Part shown: positions 8,823-17,818 of the stretch, in pieces
Layout of the letters: each line of letters starts with the position of its first letter
Numbering within the stretch: the first letter of the stretch is position 1
Source of the DNA: Verrucomicrobiota bacterium
GTDB taxonomy: Bacteria > Verrucomicrobiota > Verrucomicrobiia > Limisphaerales > JACDHS01
Direction of reading: 5' to 3'
NCBI GenBank assembly: GCA_013820875.1
Contig: JACDHS010000034.1
Span: forward strand, 1-40,738
Length of the DNA stretch: 40,738 nucleotides
Translations under genes and position numbers: made by a program
The notes under the pieces: generated by a model
The model's database searches: none
Told to the model about the DNA's origin: nothing
Seen by the model: the letters and a program-made list of their open reading frames with translations, nothing else

Positions 8823-10397
8823 ATGAAACTGCTCCATCATTTTCGCGGGTTTCTTTGCCTGATTGTTTCTCTGGTCCTGGCTGCGCCTGTTTCGGCGATG
8901 GCAAGCTCTAAACAACGGCCTAATTTGCTCATCATCCAAACGGACGAGCACAATTTTAGAACACTCGGTTGTTATCGTGCGTTATTGCCGGAAGAGCAGG
9001 CGTTCATCTGGGGACCGGGCGTGGCCGTCGAAACTCCGAATATCGATTGGATCGCGAAGAATGGCGCGATTGCCGAACGCTTTTACGCGACGTCGCCGGT
9101 TTGCACGCCGTCACGCGCAGCGCTCGTGACAGGTCGCTATCCCCAGAACACTGGCGCAATTAGTAACGGCATGCCGCTGCGGGACGACATGATCACTTTT
9201 GCTGAGGTGCTGCGGAAGACTGGTTACTCCACTGGTTACGCGGGCAAATGGCATCTGGATGGCGAAGGCAAGCCGGCTTGGGCACCACGGAGCTTCGGCT
9301 TCGTGGACAATCGCTACATGTTCAATCGCGGTCATTGGAAAAAATTGGAGAAAACTACTGATGGACCTCGCGTTTCCGCGACGAATTCTAAAGGGACTTC
9401 AAATTATGATCTGGCGGACGCTGACGAAAAAACGTTCACCACCGATTTCCTTGCCGACCGCACGATAGAGTTCATCAAGGACAACAAGGCCAAACCCTTT
9501 TGTTACATGGTAAGTTTTCCGGATCCACATGGGCCCAACCTCGTGCGTGCGCCGTACGACACGATGTTTACGAATTTGAAATTTCAGCAACCGAAGACGG
9601 CGCAGTCGCAAGGCGAAAAATTGCCCGCCTATGCAGCAACATTGCGTGAGCGGATCAATAATCATCAGATGGCGCAGTATTTCGGTATGGTGAAGTGCAT
9701 TGATGACAATATTGGGAGAATCCTGAATGAACTGCGTGTCGCAAAACTTCTGGGAAACACAATTATTGTCTTCACTTCGGATCACGGCGATCTCTGCGGT
9801 GAACATGGTCGAATCAACAAAGGCCCGCCGATGGAGGCATCTGCCCGTGTTCCGTTCTTGATCTATGCTCCGGGAAAAATCAAACCAGGAACTGTTGTGC
9901 GGGAGTTACTTGGGATGGTGGATTTCAAGCCGACAGTTCTTTCGTTGATGAAGGTGAAGAATCCGACTCGGGATGAAGGTCGCGATGCTTCGCAGTTGTT
10001 CACGAATGGCAAAACTCCCAGGGATTGGAAGGACATTTCGTTTTTGCGGATTGGCTTTCCCGATAGCGAAACTTCCAACGCGTGGATGGGGGCATTTACA
10101 CGACACCATAAATTTGTGGTTTCCCCCAATTCAGAGCCGGCGTTGTTCGACCTGGAAAAAGATCCGGAAGAATTGAAAAACGTTTTCACTGCAACGGAAG
10201 AGCGTGAAACGGTTCGGCGTCTCGGGAAGGATTTAATGCAGTACGCGCGCACTTACCGTGACCCGATGCTCGAATCAGCGGCAGTCCGGGCGGATCTGGA
10301 GTGGGCTGTTACAGGTAAAAGCGATTATCATGCGCCTGTGCGAAACATCGTCGTACCGGGCAAGAAGGCCAAAAGAACAAGCAACGATGAGGACTGA
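8823..10397 (+). CDS. Exported sulfatase 5 (CTPSR type, iduronate/choline-sulfatase-like group)
   Basis: From ATG 8823 the protein has 524 residues with a signal peptide at about 1-27. The open frame reaches back into sulfatase 4, but the internal start is chosen because it alone places the signal peptide at the N-terminus. The first metal motif is QTDEHNF (Asp41), not the usual ADD. The formylglycine Cys94 is in CTPSR, and the lysine motif is GKWHLD. The distal metal site is SDHGDLCGEHG, with His in place of Asn, a pattern seen in iduronate-2-sulfatase and choline-sulfatase-like enzymes. It starts 19 bp after sulfatase 4. Confidence 0.9.
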   Translation: MKLLHHFRGFLCLIVSLVLAAPVSAMASSKQRPNLLIIQTDEHNFRTLGCYRALLPEEQAFIWGPGVAVETPNIDWIAKNGAIAERFYATSPVCTPSRAALVTGRYPQNTGAISNGMPLRDDMITFAEVLRKTGYSTGYAGKWHLDGEGKPAWAPRSFGFVDNRYMFNRGHWKKLEKTTDGPRVSATNSKGTSNYDLADADEKTFTTDFLADRTIEFIKDNKAKPFCYMVSFPDPHGPNLVRAPYDTMFTNLKFQQPKTAQSQGEKLPAYAATLRERINNHQMAQYFGMVKCIDDNIGRILNELRVAKLLGNTIIVFTSDHGDLCGEHGRINKGPPMEASARVPFLIYAPGKIKPGTVVRELLGMVDFKPTVLSLMKVKNPTRDEGRDASQLFTNGKTPRDWKDISFLRIGFPDSETSNAWMGAFTRHHKFVVSPNSEPALFDLEKDPEELKNVFTATEERETVRRLGKDLMQYARTYRDPMLESAAVRADLEWAVTGKSDYHAPVRNIVVPGKKAKRTSNDED

Positions 10398-10434
10398 CCA
10401 CACTGAAAACCCCTATTGAAAACTTAAGCTCAAT

Positions 10435-11805
10435 ATGTTTACTCGATTTCTCCTTTTAGCAGCCTGCATTCTCTCTGCTCTGGTTCATCAGGCTCACTCT
10501 GCTCCGGCCAAGCCGAATATCATTTTCATTCTTGCCGATGATTCCGGCCTGGGCGAGTTCGGTTGCTATGGGGGGAAAGTGATTCCTACTCCAAACATCG
10601 ATAGTCTTGCTGCCGAAGGAATGCGATTCGATCGGGCATACAGCGGCAGCGCCGTCTGTGCTCCGACACGTTGTGTTCTGATGACGGGCTTGCACCCGGG
10701 ACACGCACATCGTCGCGCCAACCAGATGAAGGGTGGCATTGTTCCATTGCCCCCAGAAGAAGTGACGGTTGCCGAAGTCTTGAAAAAGGCTGGATATGCC
10801 ACGGGCGGATTCGGGAAATGGGGACTGGGAAATCCTGGGACAATCGGCGTCCCGGAGAAGCAGGGGTTCGACCTTTGGTACGGTTACTACGATCAGAAAC
10901 ATGCGCACAGCTATTTTCCGTCGCACCTTGTTCGTAATAGTGAAGATTTGCCCCTGCCAGGAAATGCAGACAATAAACGTCAACAGTATGCCCACGATTT
11001 GATTGAAGCGGAGACATTGAAGTTTATTGAATCGAATAAAGATCAGCCGTTTTTTTGTTACGCAGCCTGGACTCTGCCGCATGGGAAATTTGAAATCCCA
11101 TCGCATGCAGCATTTGCGGATCGTTCATGGCCTGAACCAGTGAAGATTCACGCAGCGATGATTTCGAGGATGGATGATTCGGTGGGGCGCGTGTTGGCTA
11201 AGCTGAAAGAATTGGGGATTGATAAGAATACCCTGGTGATTTTCTCCAGTGACAATGGCGCGGATGGTCCCGGCGTAAAAACTTTTAACGCCACGGCTGG
11301 ATTGCGAGGCATCAAACGGCATTTGCATGAGGGCGGTATCCGTGCGCCATTCATCGCACGGTGGCCCGGACAAATCAAAAGTGGCACCACGAGCGATCTC
11401 TTGACTGGTCACGTGGATATTCTCGCCACCGCAGCAGATCTCGCTGGAGTTCCTGCTCCGAAGAGCGATGGAATCTCGATCGTTCCGACGCTGCTCGGTC
11501 GCGATCAGAAAGTGCGGCACGATTTTCTCTATTGGGAAATCTACGAAGGTCCTACACCGTTCCAACAAGCGGTCCGCATGGGCGATTGGAAAGGTTATCG
11601 CTGCGGCACGAAGGATCCGCTGGAAGTTTACAATCTCAAAGCGGACGCGGGTGAAACGAAGAATGTTGCTGCCGCCAATCCGAAAGTGGTGAAAAATATT
11701 GAAGCAATCATGACTCGGGAACATTCGCCATCGCCTTACTATGCCACTCCGGAATTCTCCAAAACCGGAATCACCCAAAAACCCAGGAAAGAGCCAAAGA
11801 AATAA
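10435..11805 (+). CDS. Exported sulfatase 6 (paralog of sulfatase 1, CAPTR type)
   Basis: The 456-residue exported sulfatase has a signal peptide at about 1-23. LADDSGLG holds the metal-site Asp35/Asp36, and the formylglycine Cys75 is in CAPTR. The lysine motif GKWGLG has Gly instead of His, as in sulfatase 1. The two also share VTVAxVLKxAGYAT just before it and a HAHxxFPxxLxRN pattern after it, so they are the closest pair in the array despite lying about 7 kb apart. SSDNGAD forms the distal metal site. The C-terminal tail is Pro/Lys-rich. It starts 37 bp after sulfatase 5. Confidence 0.92.
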   Translation: MFTRFLLLAACILSALVHQAHSAPAKPNIIFILADDSGLGEFGCYGGKVIPTPNIDSLAAEGMRFDRAYSGSAVCAPTRCVLMTGLHPGHAHRRANQMKGGIVPLPPEEVTVAEVLKKAGYATGGFGKWGLGNPGTIGVPEKQGFDLWYGYYDQKHAHSYFPSHLVRNSEDLPLPGNADNKRQQYAHDLIEAETLKFIESNKDQPFFCYAAWTLPHGKFEIPSHAAFADRSWPEPVKIHAAMISRMDDSVGRVLAKLKELGIDKNTLVIFSSDNGADGPGVKTFNATAGLRGIKRHLHEGGIRAPFIARWPGQIKSGTTSDLLTGHVDILATAADLAGVPAPKSDGISIVPTLLGRDQKVRHDFLYWEIYEGPTPFQQAVRMGDWKGYRCGTKDPLEVYNLKADAGETKNVAAANPKVVKNIEAIMTREHSPSPYYATPEFSKTGITQKPRKEPKK

Positions 11806-11816
11806 AAACACTCAAG

Positions 11817-13211
11817 ATGAAATTGCATCATCTCTCCTTCCTGATCCTGTGTTTTCTGACGACTGCGACATCTTCTATTGCCGCGGCTGAAGCACCCCGG
11901 AAACCGAACATTCTTATTCTCCTGGCTGATGACCTCGGCTATGGAGATGTCGGATTTAACGGCGGCAAAACCATTTCTACTCCCAACCTGGATCGCCTTG
12001 CTGCGAGTGGTGTTAACCTGACTGATTTTCGTGCCTGCCCAATGTGTTCGCCGACTCGAGCGGGGTTACTCACTGGTCGTTGGCCTTCGCGTTTTGGAAT
12101 GATGCGTGCCGTGGTGCCGCCGTGGTCTTCTTACGGATTGCCACAGTCGGAGAACACAATGCCGGAACTTCTTGCATCAGCGGGTTACGAGGAACGGGGT
12201 ATGGCTGGCAAATGGCATCTGGGCCATGCGCGACGGGAGTTCCTGCCGCTGGCGCATGGATTCACTCGTTTCTACGGTCATTATAATGGCGCAATTAACT
12301 ACTTCACCCATGAACGGGATAACGAGCGTGATTGGCATCACGACGATCGTTCCGTGCGCGAAGAAGGATATTCAACTGATTTGTTGGGTGCCGAGGCAGC
12401 GCGTTTCATCGGTGCAGCACCGTCCCGAAAACCATGGTTTCTCTACGTGCCGTTCAATGCGCCGCACTCGCCTTTTCAGGCCAAGCCGGAAGACCTTGCA
12501 AAATATCCCCAACTGAAAATTCCAGATCGCCGGGCCTACGCAGCCATGGTGGATTCAATGGACCAGGCGATTGGGAAGATTCTCGCCGCCGTCGCGGCGC
12601 GATCGGATGCGGATAACACGTTGGTTTTATTTTTCAGCGATAACGGTGGCGTGAGCAAAGTCGGCAGCAGCAACGGACTTTTCCGTGGTGACAAGCTCAC
12701 GGTGTATGAAGGTGGCACACGAGTCTGCGCCGCTATCCACTGGCCGAACGGTGGTCTGACGGGCGGCAAACAATTTTCGGGGCGCATTGGTTACATTGAT
12801 GTGCTGCCTACCGTGCTCGCAGCGGCGAATGCGAAGGCTCCAAAGGATCTGGATGGAATCAATTTTCTGCCGGTATTACGCGGCGAAAAGCCGTTGCGAG
12901 AGCGTCCATGGTTCACGTATATGCACCAAAACAAAGATGCGCACGCTTCGGTCCATCTGGGCAATTGGAAGTTGGTGGCTCATGGAGATTTCTTCGCTGA
13001 AAAACCTGCTACTCCACCAAAGCTGGAACTTTACGATTTGTCGGCTGATCCGGCGGAGACGACTGATCTGGCTGCGAAGAACCCGAAGATGGTTGCGCAA
13101 CTCAGCAAACGGTTGCGTGAATTTGGCACATGGCAGAAGCCCGGCGTCACTGCGTATGACGAAGGTCGAGAAGGCTTTAAAGCACCCAAAGATTGGACCA
13201 TTACTAATTGA
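11817..13211 (+). CDS. Exported sulfatase 7 (ARSB-like, CSPTR type)
   Basis: The 464-residue exported sulfatase has a signal peptide at about 1-24. LADDLGYGD carries the proximal metal ligands, the formylglycine Cys77 is in CSPTR, and GKWHLGH is the classical lysine/histidine motif. The segment HGFTRFYGHYNGAINYFTHE shortly after it is characteristic of the arylsulfatase B/I/J-like branch. SDNGG is the distal metal site. It starts 11 bp after sulfatase 6 and ends 6 bp before sulfatase 8. ARSB-type enzymes act on 4-sulfated GalNAc in animals; here the activity is inferred only as related chemistry on an unknown glycan. Confidence 0.93.
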   Translation: MKLHHLSFLILCFLTTATSSIAAAEAPRKPNILILLADDLGYGDVGFNGGKTISTPNLDRLAASGVNLTDFRACPMCSPTRAGLLTGRWPSRFGMMRAVVPPWSSYGLPQSENTMPELLASAGYEERGMAGKWHLGHARREFLPLAHGFTRFYGHYNGAINYFTHERDNERDWHHDDRSVREEGYSTDLLGAEAARFIGAAPSRKPWFLYVPFNAPHSPFQAKPEDLAKYPQLKIPDRRAYAAMVDSMDQAIGKILAAVAARSDADNTLVLFFSDNGGVSKVGSSNGLFRGDKLTVYEGGTRVCAAIHWPNGGLTGGKQFSGRIGYIDVLPTVLAAANAKAPKDLDGINFLPVLRGEKPLRERPWFTYMHQNKDAHASVHLGNWKLVAHGDFFAEKPATPPKLELYDLSADPAETTDLAAKNPKMVAQLSKRLREFGTWQKPGVTAYDEGREGFKAPKDWTITN

Positions 13212-13217
13212 TTACCC

Positions 13218-14861
13218 ATGAAACTTGCATTGTTCAAATCACTGCTACTCGTCGCTCTCATCGTCCCCCTGCCTGGCGTAGTAATCGCCAAGGAGGCTCG
13301 CAGGCCCAACATCCTTTTTGCCTTCGCAGACGACTGGGGACGGTATGCCAGCGCCTACGCGAAGCTGGATGGAAGTGGCGGGATTAATGATGCGTTGCAA
13401 ACGCCAAACTTTGATCGCATTGCGAATGAAGGAGTGCTTTTTCGTAGCGCATTCGTCAGCGCCCCTTCCTGCACGCCGTGCCGCAGCGCATTGTTGTCCG
13501 GGCAACATTTTTGGCGAACAGGACGCGCGTCTATCTTGCGCGGGGCAGTCTGGGATGGATCAAACCCTTCTTATCCATTGCTCCTGAAAGATGCGGGTTA
13601 TCACATTGGCAAAAGCTACAAAGTATGGGGCCCGGGAACAGCGATGAAGGCTACCCATGGCGAGCCAAAAGCCACTTATGAAAAGGCGGGCGGGCGAATT
13701 AATCAGTTTTCTCAAAACGTCACTGCAATGGTGAAACAAGGGAAAACGATTGAGGCTGCCAAGAAGGAGCTTTACAACGAAGTGAGCGGTAATTTTTCGG
13801 CTTTCCTAGCAGATCGTAAAAACAACGAGCCGTTCTATTACTGGTTCGGTTCAACGCAGGTACATCGCAAATGGGTCAAAGGCTCGGGTAAAAATTTGTG
13901 GGGGATTGATCCGGATTCGTTGAAAGGGAAGATGCCGCCGTTTCTGCCTGATGTGCCGGAAGTGCGCGAAGATCTCGCCGATTACTTCGGTGAAATTCAA
14001 TCTTTTGACGCGACTCTCGGTGTTTTAATTGCGCAACTCGAAGAAATGGGTGAGTTGGAGAATACGATTATCGTTGTCAGCGGCGATCATGGCGCCCCTG
14101 GTTTTCCTCGCGGCAAATGTCACCTCTACGATTTCGGATCCAGCGTGCCGCTCGCGATTCGTTGGGGCGGCGCAAAAGGTGGCCGTGTGGTGGACGACCT
14201 GATCAGTCTTACTGACCTTGCGCCTACATTCCTTGAACTCGGCGGCGTGGAAATTCCCAGGGTGATGACCGGTCGAAGCTTGCTGCCGATTTTGCAATCG
14301 ACGAAAAAGGGCAGGGTGGAGCGGAACCGGGATGCCGTCTTCATCGGAAGAGAACGACACGTGGAGAACGCTCGGGATGGTATGTTGCCGTATCCGCAGC
14401 GGGCCATTCGCACGGACGATTTTCTTTACATCATCAACTTCAAACCGGACCGCTACCCGGCGGGTGATCCATATCGTCTCAACGAAACGAACCCACCCAC
14501 AATCGAAGAACTGACCGAGGAAACGCGGGTAACTTTGCCTGACGAAGATGCAGGGCCGACCAAGGCTTGGCTCGTGACTCATCGCAACGACCCCAAATGG
14601 AAATATCATTACGAGCTGGCCTACGGCAAACGTCCACGTGAAGAGCTTTACGATCTGAAGCGTGATCCGCATCAGGTCCATAACATCGCGGCCAATCCGA
14701 AATATGCGAAGAGCCGGGCGCAACTTGAGAAACGTCTTATGGGGGAACTGAAACGCACGGGCGATCCTCGCTTGGTTGACGATGGTAAATTCTTCGAAAC
14801 ATCGCCCATGGCTGGAGAAGGTTCCGGGGACGTGCCTTTTAATAAAGGCAAAGCAAAATAG
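13218..14861 (+). CDS. Exported sulfatase 8 (sulfamidase-like, CTPCR type)
   Basis: The longest member, 547 residues, has a signal peptide at about 1-25. The N-terminal metal motif is FADDWGRY, and the formylglycine site is CTPCR (Cys85), with a second Cys at the fourth position where Ser or Thr is usual. The expected GKWHLG is replaced by GKSYKVWGPG. The distal site GDHGAPGFPRGKCHLYDFG matches the heparan N-sulfatase (SGSH)-like group. A region at about 125-200 before the WFGSTQVHR segment is longer than in its neighbours. It starts 6 bp after sulfatase 7. SGSH-like class is likely; N- versus O-sulfate specificity is not shown. Confidence 0.9.
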   Translation: MKLALFKSLLLVALIVPLPGVVIAKEARRPNILFAFADDWGRYASAYAKLDGSGGINDALQTPNFDRIANEGVLFRSAFVSAPSCTPCRSALLSGQHFWRTGRASILRGAVWDGSNPSYPLLLKDAGYHIGKSYKVWGPGTAMKATHGEPKATYEKAGGRINQFSQNVTAMVKQGKTIEAAKKELYNEVSGNFSAFLADRKNNEPFYYWFGSTQVHRKWVKGSGKNLWGIDPDSLKGKMPPFLPDVPEVREDLADYFGEIQSFDATLGVLIAQLEEMGELENTIIVVSGDHGAPGFPRGKCHLYDFGSSVPLAIRWGGAKGGRVVDDLISLTDLAPTFLELGGVEIPRVMTGRSLLPILQSTKKGRVERNRDAVFIGRERHVENARDGMLPYPQRAIRTDDFLYIINFKPDRYPAGDPYRLNETNPPTIEELTEETRVTLPDEDAGPTKAWLVTHRNDPKWKYHYELAYGKRPREELYDLKRDPHQVHNIAANPKYAKSRAQLEKRLMGELKRTGDPRLVDDGKFFETSPMAGEGSGDVPFNKGKAK

Positions 14862-14882
14862 AACATGGAGGACGCAAATAAA

Positions 14883-16280
14883 ATGACACAAATAAAGTTA
14901 CGGTTGTATCTGCATCTTCTCTTCGCGTTCTGTTTGTGCGCTCCGTGTTTTATTCACGCCGCTGACAAACCGAATATCATTTTCGTCCTCATAGATGATC
15001 TTGGTTACGGCGACCTCGGCTGCACCGGGAACAAAGAAGTGCCGACGCCCAACATAGATCGACTTGCCGCGGAGGGGACGCGTCTCACCCAATTTCATGT
15101 CAATTCTCCGATCTGTTCCCCCTCACGGGTGGCGTTCACGACCGGGCAATATCCACGACGCTGGAAGATTCATTCGTTTCTCGCTCAACGCGCGGCAAAT
15201 GAGCGTCGCGGGATGGCCAATTTTCTCGATCCCAAAGCACCGGCCATTGCGCGAGCTTTCCAATCGGCAGGTTATGCCACCGCACATTTTGGCAAGTGGC
15301 ACATGGGCGGCGGACGCGATGTGAACGACGCTCCGCTCCCGCAGGAATACGGCTTCGACGAATCCCTCGTCTCCTTCGAAGGACTGGGTGATCGCATTTT
15401 GCCGCCAGGCGATTTATCCGAGCAAAGCGCGAAGCTTGCTCATGGAAAAATCACACGGGTGGAAAAGCACGAGCAGACACAGATCTACGTGGACCGTTCC
15501 ATCGAGTTTATGCAGAGGAACAAGGGTAATCCGTTCTACCTGCACCTATGGCTCAATGATGTTCATGATCCATTTCAGCCTGCACCGGGCGCGGCGGAAA
15601 AATTTGCGGGGAAAGGGCGCAGCGACGAAGATCGAAAATTCTTTGCGACGCTTGTCGAAATGGATCGGCAGCTCGGAAGGCTTTTTGAATCGGTCGATAA
15701 ACTGGGTCTCGGCGAACGCACGCTCATCGTCGTCACCGGCGACAACGGACCCACCGCCTGGGCGCGTTATTACAAAGAAGGAATCGAGCCGCCGGGTGAT
15801 ACCGCAGGCGATCGCGGTCGCAAATGGAGTCTTTACCAGGGCGGTATCCGCCAACCTCTCATTGCGCGATGGACAGGCAAAGTTCCGGCGGGACGAGTGG
15901 ATGAGTCCAGTTTGGTGACCGCCATGGATTTCTTTCCGTCGCTTACGAAAATCGCCGGGATCAAGCCGCCGAAAGTTCGACTCGACGGAGAAGACGCCAG
16001 CGCCGCGTTGCTCGGGAAGAATTTCAAACGCAAGAAACCGGTGATGTGGGAATACCGTCATGACATCAAACCCGGCAATCCGTCCGACGTCAGTCCGCCG
16101 CTCGCCATTCGTGATGGCAATTGGAAATTTCTGAGAAACCAGGATGGTTCTCGTGCCGAGCTCTACGATCTCGCCAACGATCCTGCCGAATCTAAAAACC
16201 TGGCCGATGAACAGCCGAAGCGTGTTAAAGAACTTTCTTCGCGTTTGGAAAAATGGATTCAGGCCACTGCGCCGCAATGA
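14883..16280 (+). CDS. Exported sulfatase 9 (CSPSR type)
   Basis: From ATG 14883 the protein has 465 residues. An upstream ATG at 14865 would add six residues, but a GGAGG at 14867-14871 lies 11 bases before 14883, and the later start gives a cleaner signal peptide (about 1-27). LIDDLGYGD holds the proximal metal ligands, the formylglycine Cys78 is in CSPSR, and the lysine motif is GKWHMG. GDNGPT is the distal metal site. The segment HLWLNDVHDPFQP in the middle is the conserved His-containing strand. It is most like arylsulfatase A-type enzymes. The stop of sulfatase 8 is 21 bp upstream, so translation may be coupled. Confidence 0.92.
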   Translation: MTQIKLRLYLHLLFAFCLCAPCFIHAADKPNIIFVLIDDLGYGDLGCTGNKEVPTPNIDRLAAEGTRLTQFHVNSPICSPSRVAFTTGQYPRRWKIHSFLAQRAANERRGMANFLDPKAPAIARAFQSAGYATAHFGKWHMGGGRDVNDAPLPQEYGFDESLVSFEGLGDRILPPGDLSEQSAKLAHGKITRVEKHEQTQIYVDRSIEFMQRNKGNPFYLHLWLNDVHDPFQPAPGAAEKFAGKGRSDEDRKFFATLVEMDRQLGRLFESVDKLGLGERTLIVVTGDNGPTAWARYYKEGIEPPGDTAGDRGRKWSLYQGGIRQPLIARWTGKVPAGRVDESSLVTAMDFFPSLTKIAGIKPPKVRLDGEDASAALLGKNFKRKKPVMWEYRHDIKPGNPSDVSPPLAIRDGNWKFLRNQDGSRAELYDLANDPAESKNLADEQPKRVKELSSRLEKWIQATAPQ

Positions 16281-16308
16281 TACAACCCAAACCGATAAAC
16301 TCATTGAA

Positions 16309-17757
16309 ATGATTAAAACCATTCCTGCATTGATAGCAGCCTTCCTTTGTATTTTTAACGCTCAACCCCTGGCTGCGAAACAGAAGCCGCTTCCCGATAT
16401 CGTCATCTTTTTGACTGACGACCATAGCCAACTCGACTCCACACCGTATGGGTCAAAAGATTTTAGCACGCCGAACATGCAGCGGTTAGCGGACGCTGGA
16501 CTTACCTTCGATCAAGGCTTTGTTGCTTCGCCGAGTTGCGCTCCGAGTCGGGCGGCGCTCCTGACCGGTTTGATGCCCGCGCGTAATGGTGCTGAACCCA
16601 ATCACGGCAAGCCTCATCCAGAATTAAAAAAGTGGCCTGCGTATTTTCAAGAACTGGGTTACGAAGTCGTCGCATTCGGAAAGGTGGCGCACTATAAGCA
16701 CACCGCCGACTACGGCTTTGATTACTTTGCGCACGACACCTTCCATGATCATGGCGGCATCCCGGCAGCAGTGGAGTTTTTGAAAAAGCGGAACAACGCC
16801 AAAGCAAAGCCGCTCTGTTTATTTGTGGGAAGCAATTGGCCGCATGTTCCATGGCCGAATGAAAACGAAGGGTACGATCCTGAAAAACTCTCGTTGCCAG
16901 CCGGGACGGTGGATACCGCTGCCACTCGAGAATGGCGCGCCAAGTACGCGGCCGCAGTGACAAGGGGTGATAACGATCTCGGGCTCATTCTTGATGCGGC
17001 AAAAACGAATCTTGGAAAAGACACGTTCTTCCTGTTCAGCAGCGATCACGGCACTCAATGGCCCTTCGCCAAATGGAACTGTTATGATGCTGGGATCCGC
17101 GTCCCTCTGATCGTCTCATGGCCCGGCGTGACCAAGCCGGGCACGCGAACGGAAGCGATGGTGAGTTGGGTGGATTTTCTGCCGACTATCCTGGAAGCAG
17201 CCGGAGGCAAGTCGCCAAAAAATATTGATGGTCGCTCTTTTCTACCGGTCTTGCGCGGCAAACGGAAAGCGCATCGGGATGAAATTTTCACCACACACAG
17301 CGGTGATGGACGTTGGAACATTTATCCGATTCGCAGTGTGCGTAATGCCGATTGGAAATACATCCGAAATTTGCATCCCGAATATGCCTTCACCACTCAT
17401 ATTGATCTCCCGGGAAACCTTGGACAGCGCGCTTATTATTCCACCTGGGAAAATGCGGCCAAAACCGACAAACAAGCCGCAGACATTGTAAAGCGTTACC
17501 ATGCCCGTCCGGAAGAGGAACTTTACGATTTGAAAGCTGACCCAGGTGAACAGCGGAACCTCGCCGATGATCCACGGCAAGCTTCACGACTTAAAAAGAT
17601 GCGCAAGGAAGTGGAAAAATGGATGCGCGAGCAGAACGATCAGAGCACCGTTTACAATGAACCTCGTCTTCTGAGTGATCCGAACAGTTACGGACCGAAT
17701 GCTCCTTCCGGCAATGTCGCTCCGAAAGCCGCACCGAAGAGCGGAAAACCTTCGTGA
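16309..17757 (+). CDS. Exported sulfatase 10 (heparan N-sulfatase/SGSH-like, CAPSR type)
   Basis: From ATG 16309 the protein has 482 residues with a signal peptide at about 1-23. The open frame extends upstream into sulfatase 9, but only this start places the signal peptide first. LTDDHSQ supplies the proximal metal ligands, and the formylglycine Cys77 is in CAPSR. The lysine motif reads GKVAHYKH. SDHGTQWPFAKWNCYDAG is the distal site and is characteristic of N-sulfoglucosamine sulfohydrolase-like proteins. A long C-terminal domain and a Pro/Ala/Lys-rich tail follow. This is the last gene of the array; no terminator is obvious after it. Confidence 0.91.
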   Translation: MIKTIPALIAAFLCIFNAQPLAAKQKPLPDIVIFLTDDHSQLDSTPYGSKDFSTPNMQRLADAGLTFDQGFVASPSCAPSRAALLTGLMPARNGAEPNHGKPHPELKKWPAYFQELGYEVVAFGKVAHYKHTADYGFDYFAHDTFHDHGGIPAAVEFLKKRNNAKAKPLCLFVGSNWPHVPWPNENEGYDPEKLSLPAGTVDTAATREWRAKYAAAVTRGDNDLGLILDAAKTNLGKDTFFLFSSDHGTQWPFAKWNCYDAGIRVPLIVSWPGVTKPGTRTEAMVSWVDFLPTILEAAGGKSPKNIDGRSFLPVLRGKRKAHRDEIFTTHSGDGRWNIYPIRSVRNADWKYIRNLHPEYAFTTHIDLPGNLGQRAYYSTWENAAKTDKQAADIVKRYHARPEEELYDLKADPGEQRNLADDPRQASRLKKMRKEVEKWMREQNDQSTVYNEPRLLSDPNSYGPNAPSGNVAPKAAPKSGKPS

Positions 17758-17777
17758 ACTACTTTCTTTGGGATGAA

Positions 17778-17803
17778 GTAGGACAGCGCATCTTGCCTGT
17801 CCC
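17778..17803. repeat. Dispersed CATCTTGCC-type palindromic repeat, copy 2
   Basis: This segment matches 2537-2562, with core GCGCATCTTGCCTGTCCC. It lies directly before the ribosome binding site of the small amidase-like gene. A second GGC-rich stretch inside that gene's first codons (about 17829-17857) looks similar in style. The repeat may therefore have supplied the present 5' end of that gene. Confidence 0.55.
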
Positions 17804-17818
17804 ACGGGAGGCGTGAAA

